Part shown: one piece after another, positions 44,739 through 53,730 of the stretch
Position numbering within the stretch: the stretch's first letter is position 1
Layout of the letters: every line of letters starts with the position of its first letter
NCBI GenBank assembly: GCA_947631685.1
Contig: CANRMI010000013.1
Location: forward strand, 1-64,000
Reading direction: 5' to 3'
Source of the DNA: an uncultured Lachnospiraceae bacterium
Lineage (GTDB): Bacteria > Bacillota > Clostridia > Lachnospirales > Lachnospiraceae
Length of the DNA stretch: 64,000 bases
Notes under the pieces: model-generated
What the model saw: only the letters and a program-made list of their open reading frames with translations
Databases searched by the model: none
What the model was told of the DNA's origin: nothing
Program-made: the position numbers and the translations under genes

Positions 44739-45623
44739 TCAACGCCCTGCTATGGGCAGGTAACATTCCTCATAGGATACCTCCTTCGCTACCACCACAA
44801 AACGCCCGTTTTCCACATGGTAAGCACAGGTAGAGAGCGTCAGGAAGCGGTCTCCAAACTCCGCGGTCACACCTGTATCATACAGGGACAGTTCTCTGAT
44901 GTTATCATAAAAATCATCAAACTCTTCCTGGGTATCCGCCTGAAAAAATTTATAGAACTTAAATACCTCATCGGTCTTTTTGTAGACCTGGGAATAAAAG
45001 GCCGCCAGCACTTCATAGGTCCTAATCCCCTCCGGTGTATAGAGCAGCATGACCGCGTGGTCCCGCGCGAACTCCTCGTCCTCATAATCCATCAGATCCC
45101 CGAACATGGCCCCGGAACGCATATTGTGCCCATGTATGATCAGGTTGGTCGTCACCGGATTCAGGGAGCTGTCCGTATCCAGGATCAGGCAGCCATTCTT
45201 ATCGTAATTGCCTTCAAAGTCCTTCAACAGATAATATTCTTCATCCCGCGGCGTCCACATCACGGGATAGTCCATCCTGGTGCCGTCCACATACAGCCAC
45301 GCCGCCATATCTTCATTCCGCAGAAAATAGTCCTTATAGGGATTCTCCGTCAGCTCCGGCTGGGGAGAAGTCTCAGAAACCGTTTCCTGTGATGTTTCTT
45401 CCGTTTCCTGCGGCGCACTCTCCGGCGGGCCGGGATCTGTCTGTCCCTCTGTCCCGGAAACGGATTCGGGATCTGCCTGCCCCTCCGTCTCAGAGGCGGA
45501 TCCATGAGCCGAAACAGCTTGTCCTAATCTGTCCCCAAAAGTAAGCCAAAGATACGCGGCTATGCAGAAAATACCCGCGACCACCAATATGCAGGAAATT
45601 ATCTTTTTCTTTGACTTGTCCAT
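44739..45623 (-). CDS. srtB: Class B sortase
   Basis: A 294-aa transpeptidase that joins surface proteins to peptidoglycan. An N-terminal membrane helix (about 8-27) and a Glu/Thr/Pro-rich stalk (about 40-95) precede the catalytic domain. Active residues are H154 (LIIHGHN), C256 (LTLSTC) and R264 (ENGRFVVV). The chosen ATG at 45621-45623 has no SD and sits 6 nt after a TATAAT, so the message may be leaderless. It lies 54 nt before its probable substrate gene. Confidence 0.9.
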   Translation of the reverse strand: MDKSKKKIISCILVVAGIFCIAAYLWLTFGDRLGQAVSAHGSASETEGQADPESVSGTEGQTDPGPPESAPQETEETSQETVSETSPQPELTENPYKDYFLRNEDMAAWLYVDGTRMDYPVMWTPRDEEYYLLKDFEGNYDKNGCLILDTDSSLNPVTTNLIIHGHNMRSGAMFGDLMDYEDEEFARDHAVMLLYTPEGIRTYEVLAAFYSQVYKKTDEVFKFYKFFQADTQEEFDDFYDNIRELSLYDTGVTAEFGDRFLTLSTCAYHVENGRFVVVAKEVSYEECYLPIAGR

Positions 45624-45629
45624 ACTTTC

Positions 45630-45659
45630 ATTATACGCATATTTTCCTGTTAAAAGCAA
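45630..45659 (-). promoter_or_regulatory. Promoter of the sortase operon
   Basis: TTGCTT (45654-45659), 18 nt, consensus TATAAT (45630-45635). Transcription would start at about the sortase ATG. Confidence 0.6.
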
Positions 45660-45660
45660 G

Positions 45661-45684
45661 TAAAACATCCGCTAATCAGCGGAT
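45661..45684 (-). terminator. Terminator after the DUF362 gene
   Basis: ATCCGCT pairs with AGCGGAT around GATT, followed by GTTTTA on the minus strand. It touches the -35 box of the sortase promoter. Confidence 0.6.
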
Positions 45685-45708
45685 ATATCCTTATCCTGCT
45701 TTCAACCG

Positions 45709-46575
45709 TCACGCTTCTATCAGTTCGTATTCCCTGCTGCCGAATCCCAAAGCGGCGGCAGCCTCAATGGTATGGACGCCGTTGCGGGATTCCACCCGTT
45801 CTAAGAAATGTTTCTGTCCGGGATCGTCCTTCGCCGCGTATACCAGATCCAGGCAGGCCTGATCTATGGCTATAGGGTCCAAAGACGCCAGAATACCGAT
45901 GTCCGCCATGCAGGGATCTTCCGCTACCGCGCAGCAGTCACAGTCCACGGACATGTTTTTCATCACATTGATAAATACCATATTGCCTTTAAAATAGTCC
46001 ACAACGCCCTTGGCCGCGTCCGCCATGGACTCCAGAAAGGCGTCATGGTCCGCCGTCCAGATATTCTCCGGCACGCCGGCTCCGTGGATATATGCCTTGC
46101 CCGCGGAGGAAGCCACGCCGATGGAAAGCTGCTTGAGCGCCCCGCCGTACCCGCCCATGGGATGTCCCTTAAAATGAGAGAGCACCAGCATGGAATCATA
46201 ACGGGCCAGATTCTTCCCCACAAAATTCTTCCGGATACGCTTCCCTTCCGGCAGGGGCATTTCCATATCAGGGCCTTCCGCGTCCAGCAGATCCACATCA
46301 AAATACTTGTCCCAGCCATGCTGCTTGATAGTCTGCCAGTGCTTGGGCGTGGTATCTCTGGAACCGTCGTAGGCGGTATTGCATTCCACCACCGTTCCTC
46401 CTACGTATTCCACTACCGGCTTCCAAAATTCCGGCCGCAGGAAATTCTGATTCCCCACTTCTCCGGAATGCAGCTTCACTGCCACCCTGCCGGTCAGCTC
46501 TTTCCCGGCCAGCTTATATAATTCCAGCACTTTCTCTGGTGTGATCTCTTTTGAAAAATACACTTTCGCGCCCAT
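45709..46575 (-). CDS. DUF362 domain protein
   Basis: A 288-aa soluble protein of the DUF362 family. Marks are VAVKLHSGEVGN, VVECNTAYDGSRDTT, SHFKGHPMGGYGGALKQLSIG and the Cys-rich CDCCAVAEDPCMADIG, which may bind a metal or an iron-sulfur centre. The C-terminal ferredoxin domain present in longer relatives is missing. The start at 46573-46575 (MGAKVYF) follows AAGGAGG; the longer frame is not needed. Function of the family is not known. Confidence 0.85.
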   Translation of the reverse strand: MGAKVYFSKEITPEKVLELYKLAGKELTGRVAVKLHSGEVGNQNFLRPEFWKPVVEYVGGTVVECNTAYDGSRDTTPKHWQTIKQHGWDKYFDVDLLDAEGPDMEMPLPEGKRIRKNFVGKNLARYDSMLVLSHFKGHPMGGYGGALKQLSIGVASSAGKAYIHGAGVPENIWTADHDAFLESMADAAKGVVDYFKGNMVFINVMKNMSVDCDCCAVAEDPCMADIGILASLDPIAIDQACLDLVYAAKDDPGQKHFLERVESRNGVHTIEAAAALGFGSREYELIEA

Positions 46576-46682
46576 AGTCCGCCTCCTTTTTTCATTTTCC
46601 TTCAGCTCTGCGCCAATACAGTTATTATATAACATACCGGAGAAAAATGCATTAAAAATATACTGCGGACGGACTTATTTTC

Positions 46683-47174
46683 TCAATTTAAATACCAGAT
46701 TCCCAAATTCAGGTAGCCGGCGAAAGTCACCCACACCAGATAGGGTATCAACAGATAAGCCGCGGTTTTATTGATTCGGTAAAATACCAGAATATTGGCC
46801 AGGATCAGCGCCCAGAGCAGCAAAAGCCAGACAAAGGCAAACAGATACCACTCCAGCTTAAAGAAAAACACAGGCCAGAAAAAATTTACAAACAGCTGCC
46901 TGCCGTAGACCATTAACGCGTAATAAATATCCTGCTTCTCCGCTCCGGAAGTCCATATCAGCCAGGAAGCGATCCCCATCAATATGTAAAGAATGGTCCA
47001 CACCAGAGGAAAGATAAAGCCCGGCGGTGAAAAGGGCGGTTTTTTTAACAGCCCGAAGGCTTCCATACCGCTCCCGGACAAAAACGCGGACAGTCCGCCC
47101 ACAAACAGCGGTATCGCGATACATTTTATCAGGCCCCATTCTTTGTTTTTTAAATTAAATTTTGGCATTGTCAT
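46683..47174 (-). CDS. TspO/MBR family membrane protein
   Basis: A 163-aa protein with five helices. KKPPFSPPGFIFPLVWTILY is the family signature in loop 1 and helix 2, and FFWPVFFFKLEWY in helix 3 fits as well. TspO proteins bind porphyrins and related molecules. There is no strong SD; the first ATG (MTMPKF) is taken and MPKF is possible. Confidence 0.88.
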   Translation of the reverse strand: MTMPKFNLKNKEWGLIKCIAIPLFVGGLSAFLSGSGMEAFGLLKKPPFSPPGFIFPLVWTILYILMGIASWLIWTSGAEKQDIYYALMVYGRQLFVNFFWPVFFFKLEWYLFAFVWLLLLWALILANILVFYRINKTAAYLLIPYLVWVTFAGYLNLGIWYLN

Positions 47175-47214
47175 ATTTTGTAAAATCCCATTTTATGCTC
47201 TTTTTAAAGGATAT

Positions 47215-47280
47215 GTCGTTTTTGCGCTCCGTATTCCAAAGGGTGTTTTTGGCATTCGCATTTTTTCTAAATAAAACGAC
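47215..47280. promoter_or_regulatory. 8-bp inverted repeat between divergent TspO and DUF2383-like genes
   Basis: GTCGTTTT (47215-47222) and AAAACGAC (47273-47280) are inverted copies 50 nt apart in the 177-bp divergent spacer. It could be a shared operator, or chance in AT-rich DNA. Confidence 0.25.
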
Positions 47281-47351
47281 TTTTTCGGGGAAAAAATATT
47301 TAAGACGCCGTAAGTCTGAAAGTTTGAGAATCTAAAACCAGGAGGAAAATT

Positions 47352-47786
47352 ATGGAACAAAATGATACCGTACGTTTATTAAAAGAGTGCGACGCCGGCA
47401 CAAAAATGGCGGTGTCCTCTATTGACGAGGTGCTGGAGCGGATCCAGGCGCCCGATATGAAGCAAATGCTTACAAAAATTAAAAAGGATCATGAAAAGTT
47501 AGGCAACGAGATCCATTCCCTGCTGATAGAGCATGACAGCGAAGAAAAAGAGCCCAGCCCCATGGCCAAAAGCATGTCCTGGGTAAAGACCAATGTAAAA
47601 ATGGGCATGGACGAAAGCGACGCCACCGTCGCGGATCTGCTGACCGACGGCTGCAACATGGGCGTAAAATCCCTCTACCGTTATATGAACCAGTACAAAG
47701 CTGCCGACAGCACCTCCAAAGGTATCTGCAAAAGCCTTGCGGGTATTGAAGAGGAGCTTTGCCGGGATCTGAGAAAATATCTGTAA
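47352..47786 (+). CDS. DUF2383-like (PA2169-type) four-helix protein
   Basis: A 144-aa all-helical protein resembling the ferritin-like DUF2383 family. Helices begin TVRLLKECDAGTKMAVSSID and QMLTKIKKDHEKLGNEIHSL, then a second pair after a Pro-containing linker. The acidic and His positions could bind metal, but the family function is open. A strong AGGAGG lies 7 nt before the ATG. Confidence 0.7.
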   Translation: MEQNDTVRLLKECDAGTKMAVSSIDEVLERIQAPDMKQMLTKIKKDHEKLGNEIHSLLIEHDSEEKEPSPMAKSMSWVKTNVKMGMDESDATVADLLTDGCNMGVKSLYRYMNQYKAADSTSKGICKSLAGIEEELCRDLRKYL

Positions 47787-47795
47787 TGAAAGGCC

Positions 47796-47826
47796 GCCCC
47801 GCTGCTGCCGCGGCGGGGCAGTTTTT
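47796..47826 (+). terminator. Terminator of the DUF2383-like gene
   Basis: GCCCCGC pairs with GCGGGGC, followed by AGTTTTT. Confidence 0.75.
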
Positions 47827-48418
47827 AACAGCCGCTGTCAGATATACAGCGGCCTATTTCCCGCACCATATCCTCTTCCAGCTTTTCGGAAATGCCATAG
47901 CCCAAATTGGGACGTACCGCACAGTAGGCCGCGTCCGCCACAAAGACCGCCAGCAGCACCATGGCCGCGCCCAGCTTAAATCCCTTTGGCAGCCTGGCGT
48001 AACATTTGTCGTAAAGCGGCAGCAGCAGGCAGATGAGCAGTACCCCGCCCAAGCCGAATGCCACCGCCCCCGCCAGACAGATCCTCCCGTGGAGATTTAA
48101 AAAATGTCCCTCGTAATTCCACCAGCGGATCCTCCACTTTTTCTCCAGAAAATACCCGGTGCCGTACTCCAGCAGGGAACAAAGCAGCATGGAAACGAAG
48201 AATACCGCAACAGGATGCTTCTTCAGCCGCCTGAGCAAAAGGCACAACAAAAGCCCTCCCACCCCGTAAATGGGCAGATAAGGGCCTCGGTATACCCCGC
48301 GGTTGATGAAAGCGTGCTTTGTGAGAAAAAACAGCGCCCCTTCCCACAGCCAGCCTGTAAAGGCCAGTACAAAAAATAACAATACATAGTAATCAAAGGA
48401 ATGAGAAATCTTTTTCAT
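47825..48418 (-). CDS. CmpB-like putative ABC transporter permease (DUF1113)
   Basis: A 197-aa membrane protein with about five helices. The opening FDYYVLLFFVLAFTGWLWE, the segment RGVYRGPYLPIYGVGGLL and SLLEYGTGYFLEKKWRIRWW are typical of the family called putative ABC-transporter type IV. No ATPase gene is adjacent, so a transport role is unproven. Confidence 0.8.
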   Translation of the reverse strand: MKKISHSFDYYVLLFFVLAFTGWLWEGALFFLTKHAFINRGVYRGPYLPIYGVGGLLLCLLLRRLKKHPVAVFFVSMLLCSLLEYGTGYFLEKKWRIRWWNYEGHFLNLHGRICLAGAVAFGLGGVLLICLLLPLYDKCYARLPKGFKLGAAMVLLAVFVADAAYCAVRPNLGYGISEKLEEDMVREIGRCISDSGC

Positions 48419-48482
48419 GCCATTAGTATAACCGGTTTACGGCAGAATAACCGGACAATTTTACCAGCGCAGCCCGCTATCT

Positions 48483-48866
48483 TCATTCAGGCATATGATA
48501 TTTTTTCATGGTTTCCGGCCCCCGGTATTCATGCTTTTCATAATATCCGATCAGCCTGCCGTTTTCCCGAAGCGCTACCATGTAAACATCCTTATTCTGC
48601 TTCTCATTATGAAAGGTATATACCATATTGTGGCTTTCGTCCGAAGCGAACCAATCCGCTACCCGCTTTATCTTTTCCGCCGATTCCTGACTGTGACACG
48701 CCAGCAGGCTTGTCCCAATCAGTTTTTCGCCGCCCCGCTTCGCGTAGTTTGCCAGCGCAGCCGGATTCATATAAAGGATCTGATGCTCCGGATTACAGAT
48801 GACGACCGGAGCGCGGTCCTGATCTATAATGCTTTTATAAAAACTGCTATATTCAGAATCTACCAT
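48483..48866 (-). CDS. Single PAS-domain protein
   Basis: A 127-aa cytoplasmic protein made almost wholly of one PAS fold (APVVICNPEHQILYMNPAAL; NKDVYMVALRENGRLIGYYE). No output domain is attached. It could sense a small molecule and act on a partner. It is divergent from the first glycosyltransferase gene. Confidence 0.75.
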   Translation of the reverse strand: MVDSEYSSFYKSIIDQDRAPVVICNPEHQILYMNPAALANYAKRGGEKLIGTSLLACHSQESAEKIKRVADWFASDESHNMVYTFHNEKQNKDVYMVALRENGRLIGYYEKHEYRGPETMKKYHMPE

Positions 48867-48988
48867 AGTACAGACACCTCACTGACTCCTCTTTGCAACC
48901 GCTCCACGTATCACGGAAACCGAAAATGATTTTACCTTAATCGACAGGCAATGTCAATGAAAAGGAACCCTGTCTGTAAAAATGAAAG

Positions 48989-49017
48989 TTGAATTTTCAA
49001 GGATTTTGAAGTATTAT
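48989..49017 (+). promoter_or_regulatory. Promoter of the first glycosyltransferase operon
   Basis: TTGAAT (48989-48994), 17 nt, TATTAT (49012-49017). The GGGAGG of the first gene follows 23 nt later. Confidence 0.6.
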
Positions 49018-49051
49018 TTAAGATAGAAAATTTTACTGCCGGGAGGTCGTT

Positions 49052-50167
49052 ATGCAGCCTATTTCAATTTGTGTGATCGCCAAAAATGAAGAAAAGCATA
49101 TGGATACTTTTCTTTCCCGCATTGTACAGCATACCAAGGGCTATCCGGTGGAAATCATTCTGGCCGACACCGGCTCCACGGACGCCACCAAGGAAATCGC
49201 GTCCCGGTATCCTGTAAAGATATTTGATTTCCCCTGGATCAACGATTTCAGTGCCGCCAGAAATTTCAGTGTCAGCCAAGCTTCCAACGACTGGATACTG
49301 GTTTTGGACTGTGACGAATATCTGGAAGAGTTTGATATGAAATCGGTTCAACATTTCATGCTGGCCTATCCAAAATATATGGGAGCTATATGCATCCGCA
49401 GCTATTTTACTAAAGGCCGCTATGAATCTGTATCCAACGACTACATCGATCGGCTCTTTGACCGGCGCTATTATCACTTTACCGCCATTGTACATGAGCA
49501 CTTGGAACCTTTAGATGGTTCCTCTGAACTGAACCGTTTTGTCATACCAATCAGCGCACGACACAGCGGCTATGATCTGACAGAAGAAGAGTTAAAAAAG
49601 AAAGCAGCCCGCAACAATCCGCTGCTTCTCCAGATGCTGAAAGAAAACCCCAACGACCCTTATCTCTATTACCAGCTGGGACAGGGGGCCAATTTCGTCA
49701 ATGATGCGGAAACCGCCTGCAAATATTATGCCAAGGCTCTGGAATTTAACGTGGACCCACGGGCTATTTATGTAAGAAATATGGTAGTTTCTTACGGATA
49801 CGCTCTTTTGGAGTTAAAGCGTTATGACGAGGCCCTTTTATTTGAAAACATATATGATGATTTTGACAGCAGTGCTGACTTTGTATTTCTAATGGGGCTG
49901 ATCTATCTGCGGACCGGCAACTACCTGAAAGCCATGGCAGAATTTTTGAAAGCTACCACTTTCGAGACTGCCCAAGTGGACGGCGCCAATTCTTACCTTG
50001 CCTATTACAACATGGGCGCTATCAATGAGGTGTTGGGCAATACCAAGGATGCTGTCGCCCTTTATCAAAAATGCGGGGATTTTTCTCTTGCCCAGGAGCG
50101 TTTAACGCTTTTAGTCCCCTCAAAAGACACTTCCACTACCGAACAGGAGGATACGCATGAATCCTGA
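49052..50167 (+). CDS. Family 2 glycosyltransferase with TPR region, copy 1
   Basis: A 371-aa cytoplasmic enzyme. The GT2 (GT-A) domain has ICVIAKNEEKHM at the start, ADTGSTDATKE (38-48) and the DxD-like DCDE (86-89) for the nucleotide sugar and metal. From about residue 200 on, TPR helices follow (PYLYYQLGQGANF, CKYYAKALEF, LMGLIYLRTGNYLKAMAEF). Enzymes of this build glycosylate proteins or lipid carriers. It overlaps the GT8 gene by 11 nt. It is closely related to the copy at 52517-53596. Flagellin is the likely target by position only. Confidence 0.85.
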   Translation: MQPISICVIAKNEEKHMDTFLSRIVQHTKGYPVEIILADTGSTDATKEIASRYPVKIFDFPWINDFSAARNFSVSQASNDWILVLDCDEYLEEFDMKSVQHFMLAYPKYMGAICIRSYFTKGRYESVSNDYIDRLFDRRYYHFTAIVHEHLEPLDGSSELNRFVIPISARHSGYDLTEEELKKKAARNNPLLLQMLKENPNDPYLYYQLGQGANFVNDAETACKYYAKALEFNVDPRAIYVRNMVVSYGYALLELKRYDEALLFENIYDDFDSSADFVFLMGLIYLRTGNYLKAMAEFLKATTFETAQVDGANSYLAYYNMGAINEVLGNTKDAVALYQKCGDFSLAQERLTLLVPSKDTSTTEQEDTHES

Positions 50168-51185
50168 TTTTTCCGATACTTCCTCTTGCAGCGCCGCCCC
50201 TCTCCGCATGAATGTGGCCACCGCGTTAAACAGCAGATACATGCGCTATACCTATGTCATGCTGACCTCCTTATTTATAAATCAACCGGACGCGGAAATC
50301 CATGTGTATCTTCTGCACAGCGACTTATCGGAAAAAGACCAGGAAACCCTGCGGGAATTGGCGAAAAGTTACGGCCATACCATACATTATCTGCACATAA
50401 ACAGGGAATCCTTTCCAGCCGCCTTGCCCACTACCAGGGACTGGCCCCTGGAAGCTTACTACCGGCTGCTGCTTCCCGAAATGCTTCCGGCCGCGGTAGA
50501 CCGGATCCTGTACCTGGATGTGGATATGATCATCAATCAGCCGATCCGTGAGCTATACGAAACGGATTTTGCAGGCGCCTGCTTCTGCGCCTGTCATGAC
50601 ATGGGCGTTACTTTCCCTTTTCCGGACATCCGGAATGAAGTCTTTAAAGAACAGATTGCCGCCGGCTTTACTTACTTCAATTCCGGCCTTTTACTGTTCA
50701 ATTTAGACGCCCTGCGGAAACGTTATTCCTTTCAGTCCTACATGGAACTTGCCAGGACGCTGAACTACCAGATACTGGCTCCCGACCAGGATCTGTTAAA
50801 TTATATGCACTGGAAAGAAGTCCGGTTTCTGGATGAATACCGCTATAACCTATTTTCCAAGATCGCCTATAACCACGGCATTCACTACGAACAGGTCAAG
50901 GCAGAAACTGCCATTGTGCACTATGCAGGCATGAAGCCCTGGGAGGGGCAGTATGTCCACTACGATATTGAACAGCTCTGGTGGGACTACGCGAAGCGGA
51001 CACCTTTTTACGCGGAACTCATGGAGGAATTTCTCCACAACAGTCTGCAGGACAGCACTGTCTATGATACCCTGCTTTCCCTTTCCACAGAAAAGAAAAA
51101 TCTAATGGCAGAGCTGGCCAAGAGCGCTTCCCTGTGCCAACAGCTCCTTCATATGCTGCCGCAGAATAAAAACGACGTTCCCTAA
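50157..51185 (+). CDS. Family 8 glycosyltransferase
   Basis: A 342-aa retaining glycosyltransferase of the LgtC/GspA type. MNVATALNSRYMRYTYVMLTS opens the fold; the metal-binding DxD is D121-V-D123 (YLDVDMI); the acceptor-side marks are FNSGLLLFNLDALR and HYAGMKPWEGQY. It probably transfers glucose or galactose. It is co-transcribed with the upstream GT2 gene and overlaps the convergent CgeB-like gene by 4 nt. Confidence 0.88.
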   Translation: MNPDFSDTSSCSAAPLRMNVATALNSRYMRYTYVMLTSLFINQPDAEIHVYLLHSDLSEKDQETLRELAKSYGHTIHYLHINRESFPAALPTTRDWPLEAYYRLLLPEMLPAAVDRILYLDVDMIINQPIRELYETDFAGACFCACHDMGVTFPFPDIRNEVFKEQIAAGFTYFNSGLLLFNLDALRKRYSFQSYMELARTLNYQILAPDQDLLNYMHWKEVRFLDEYRYNLFSKIAYNHGIHYEQVKAETAIVHYAGMKPWEGQYVHYDIEQLWWDYAKRTPFYAELMEEFLHNSLQDSTVYDTLLSLSTEKKNLMAELAKSASLCQQLLHMLPQNKNDVP

Positions 51186-52375
51186 ACAAGTTCCCCAAGC
51201 CCCGCTATGCGGAGCATTTCCGGTATTTTCTTTTCCAGACTGAACTGCTTCTTTACTTTTTCCAGCCCTCTTTGCGCAATCCGCCTCCTCTCCTCTTCCC
51301 GCTCCAGATAATAGAGCAGCTTCTCCCGCAGTTCCTCTTCTCCGCTGTAGAATACCAACTCCTCTCCATCCGAGAAATATTCGGCCGCCTCCGGCTGGTA
51401 ATTGCTGACGCAGAAGCCTCCGCAGGCCAGAATATCCAATATCCTCTGCGGGATTCCCGAAACAATGGTTTTGGAGGTAATATTCAGGTTGATACCGCTT
51501 TCATGAAAAACAAGAGGCATCTGGGAAGCGTTGTCCGCATAGCCCCGGTTGCTCAGATTCGGGCTTCCTGCAAGCGTCTCCGGCAGCCTGGAGCCGGTAT
51601 ATACGGCGGTGTCCGCGCATTGCGCCGCAATCTCCAGCACCCTTTCCCTCTCTCTGGCGGAAACCTCCATGCCCAGCGTATCCGCGGACATCTGCCGGGG
51701 ATTGCAGACATACAGCTCCCCCATTGTCAGCCGGCATTTCTCCACGATTTCCCGCGATACCGCTTCCGGTATGGCTTCCTCCAGAAAGTTGTAGCCGTAC
51801 ACCCGCCGCTGCGCCTCTATCAGCCCCTCCGCGCAGCCCCTTGCATATTCCCCTAAATCTGCCTGCCGGAAACGGTTCTGCTCCCCGTTATAAAAATTAC
51901 CTACAAAGGAAATAGGACTGCGATACTGTTTCAGCATCTGCGGTGAAGCCGTCCCGATCACCCTTTCAAAGCTCTCCGGCAGCACCCCTAGAGGAAAATG
52001 CACGCAGTTGACGGCCCCCGCCTGCTGCAGACGCTGCGCATATACCCTGTCAAAGCAGAAAATATAATTGGCCCTACTGCCCAGCGTCCTGGAGCACAGG
52101 GTGTACTGGGGACAGTCGTAAATCCAGGACAGATATGGCAGTCCATTGATCTCACAGAGAGAAGAAAGAATGGGAAAATAATCAAAGCTGAAGACCGCGT
52201 CCGGCTTGCAGGCATGCAGACGCTCCAGAAACTCTCTGGCAAACGCCGCGTCCGCATGATAATCCCGTATGGGTTTTTCAAAAGAAATGACCTGAAACCC
52301 CAGTTTTTCCATGGCGGCAGCAAAGGGTGCCTCGCTGTTGGAATTCCAGCGGTACATCAGTATGGTTTTATTCAT
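51182..52375 (-). CDS. CgeB/DUF3880-like glycosyltransferase
   Basis: A 397-aa protein with the two-domain layout of CgeB-type GT-B transferases. The N-terminal half contains YDCPQYTLC and IFCFDRVYAQRL; the C-terminal half contains ILACGGFCVSNYQPEAAEYF and ELVFYSGEEEL, the donor-binding site pattern. The start at 52373-52375 (MNKTILMYRW) follows AGGAGAG; the longer frame reads into the divergent spacer. CgeB relatives act in spore coat or protein glycosylation. Confidence 0.82.
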   Translation of the reverse strand: MNKTILMYRWNSNSEAPFAAAMEKLGFQVISFEKPIRDYHADAAFAREFLERLHACKPDAVFSFDYFPILSSLCEINGLPYLSWIYDCPQYTLCSRTLGSRANYIFCFDRVYAQRLQQAGAVNCVHFPLGVLPESFERVIGTASPQMLKQYRSPISFVGNFYNGEQNRFRQADLGEYARGCAEGLIEAQRRVYGYNFLEEAIPEAVSREIVEKCRLTMGELYVCNPRQMSADTLGMEVSARERERVLEIAAQCADTAVYTGSRLPETLAGSPNLSNRGYADNASQMPLVFHESGINLNITSKTIVSGIPQRILDILACGGFCVSNYQPEAAEYFSDGEELVFYSGEEELREKLLYYLEREEERRRIAQRGLEKVKKQFSLEKKIPEMLRIAGLGELV

Positions 52376-52516
52376 AAAATGCTCTCCTGTATTTGACAAT
52401 AACGGCTCCATATTGTTACAATCAATAATATAACAAAAATCCGCTGAATGTTCAACTGCGGCCATCAGCGGCTAAAAATAAACCACAAATCAATATATAT
52501 TTACATGGAGGCTGTC

Positions 52517-53596
52517 ATGACGCCTGTTTCTGTCTGTATCATTGCCAAAAACGAAGAAAAACGGATTGAGCGCTTACTTTCTTCTCTTAAACCCTACGAT
52601 TTTGAGCTGGTGGTCGTAGACACCGGTTCTACCGACGCGACCAAAACACTGGCTGCCAAATACACCTCCTGCATCTATGATTTCACCTGGTGCGACGATT
52701 TCAGCGCCGCCAGAAACTTTTCTTTAAGCAAGGCCTCCCATGACTGGATCCTGATGCTGGACTGTGACGAGTGGGTGGAACATCTGGACCTGGAAGAACT
52801 GGACTATTTCCGCAAGCATCTTTCCCATGCAGCCGGCAGCGTCACCCGCCGGAACCTTACCGGCACGCCCGACGCTCCCGCCGCCATTGTAACAGACCAG
52901 ACGGAACGCTTTTTTTCCAGAAAACTGTTTACCTATACCGGTACCATCCATGAGCAGCTCACGCCCAAATTTGAAAAAACTTTTGAAACCTATCTGTTAA
53001 ATACTGTCATCGGCCACGACGGCTATCTGATGACGGAGGACGAACGGGCGGCCAAATCCCGCCGCAACATCACCCTGTTGGAAAAGCAGCTCCTCCAAAA
53101 GCCCGGCGATACGTATACCCTCTATCAGCTGGGCAAGGGATATGAAATGATACAGGATGCGGAAAATGCCTGTCTCTGCTTTGAAAAGGCCCTGCGTCCG
53201 GATTTGGACTTTTCCCTCGCCTATACACAGGAGCTGCTCCTCTCCTACGGAGAAACGCTCTTAGACCGGGGCGAATTCGCCAAGGCGCTGAAGCTGGAAG
53301 CCTTTCAGAAATACTGTACCGATACTGCGGATTTTACCTATTTAATGGGACTGATCTATTTAAAGAATGAGCGCTACGAGCAGGCGTTAGATGCCTTTGA
53401 AAAGGCGCTCACCTTTGAACGGGCCAACCGGGAGGGTGCTAACAGCTTTCTCGCCTATTATGAGATTGGCAAGATTCTGTCCATGATTTCCGAATGGGAA
53501 ATGGCCGCAAATTATTTCCGCAGGTGCGGCAGCTATCCTCCCGCGCAGCGGGCACTGCAGATACTGAGGGAGGAAACAGGAACAAATCAGGATTGA
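52517..53596 (+). CDS. Family 2 glycosyltransferase with TPR region, copy 2
   Basis: A 359-aa paralog of the gene at 49052: VCIIAKNEEKRIE, VDTGSTDATK (34-43) and DCDE (82-85) in the GT2 domain, then TPR helices (TLYQLGKGYEM, LMGLIYLKNERYEQALDAF). GGAGG lies 5 nt before the ATG at 52517; the upstream frame is unsupported. The gene ends just before the flagellin gene, on the opposite strand. Confidence 0.85.
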   Translation: MTPVSVCIIAKNEEKRIERLLSSLKPYDFELVVVDTGSTDATKTLAAKYTSCIYDFTWCDDFSAARNFSLSKASHDWILMLDCDEWVEHLDLEELDYFRKHLSHAAGSVTRRNLTGTPDAPAAIVTDQTERFFSRKLFTYTGTIHEQLTPKFEKTFETYLLNTVIGHDGYLMTEDERAAKSRRNITLLEKQLLQKPGDTYTLYQLGKGYEMIQDAENACLCFEKALRPDLDFSLAYTQELLLSYGETLLDRGEFAKALKLEAFQKYCTDTADFTYLMGLIYLKNERYEQALDAFEKALTFERANREGANSFLAYYEIGKILSMISEWEMAANYFRRCGSYPPAQRALQILREETGTNQD

Positions 53597-53661
53597 AAGA
53601 AATTGTAAAAGTTTTGAGCAGAAAATATAAGAAAATTTCAATGGCCAAATTCACTCAAAGT

Positions 53662-53694
53662 AAAAGGGCCTGGCATTCGCCAAGCCCTTTGGTA
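53662..53694 (-). terminator. Terminator of the flagellin gene
   Basis: AAAGGGCTTGGC pairs with GCCAGGCCCTTT (12 bp, one G-U) around GAAT, then TTACTTT on the minus strand. Confidence 0.75.
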
Positions 53695-53730
53695 GTTTGT
53701 TTAGTTTGCAATGATTGTACTCTTACGTCA

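Noticed and set aside
47215-47280. Stress-sigma promoter for the DUF2383-like gene
   Set aside because: No convincing -35/-10 pair of any sigma class was found in the divergent spacer.
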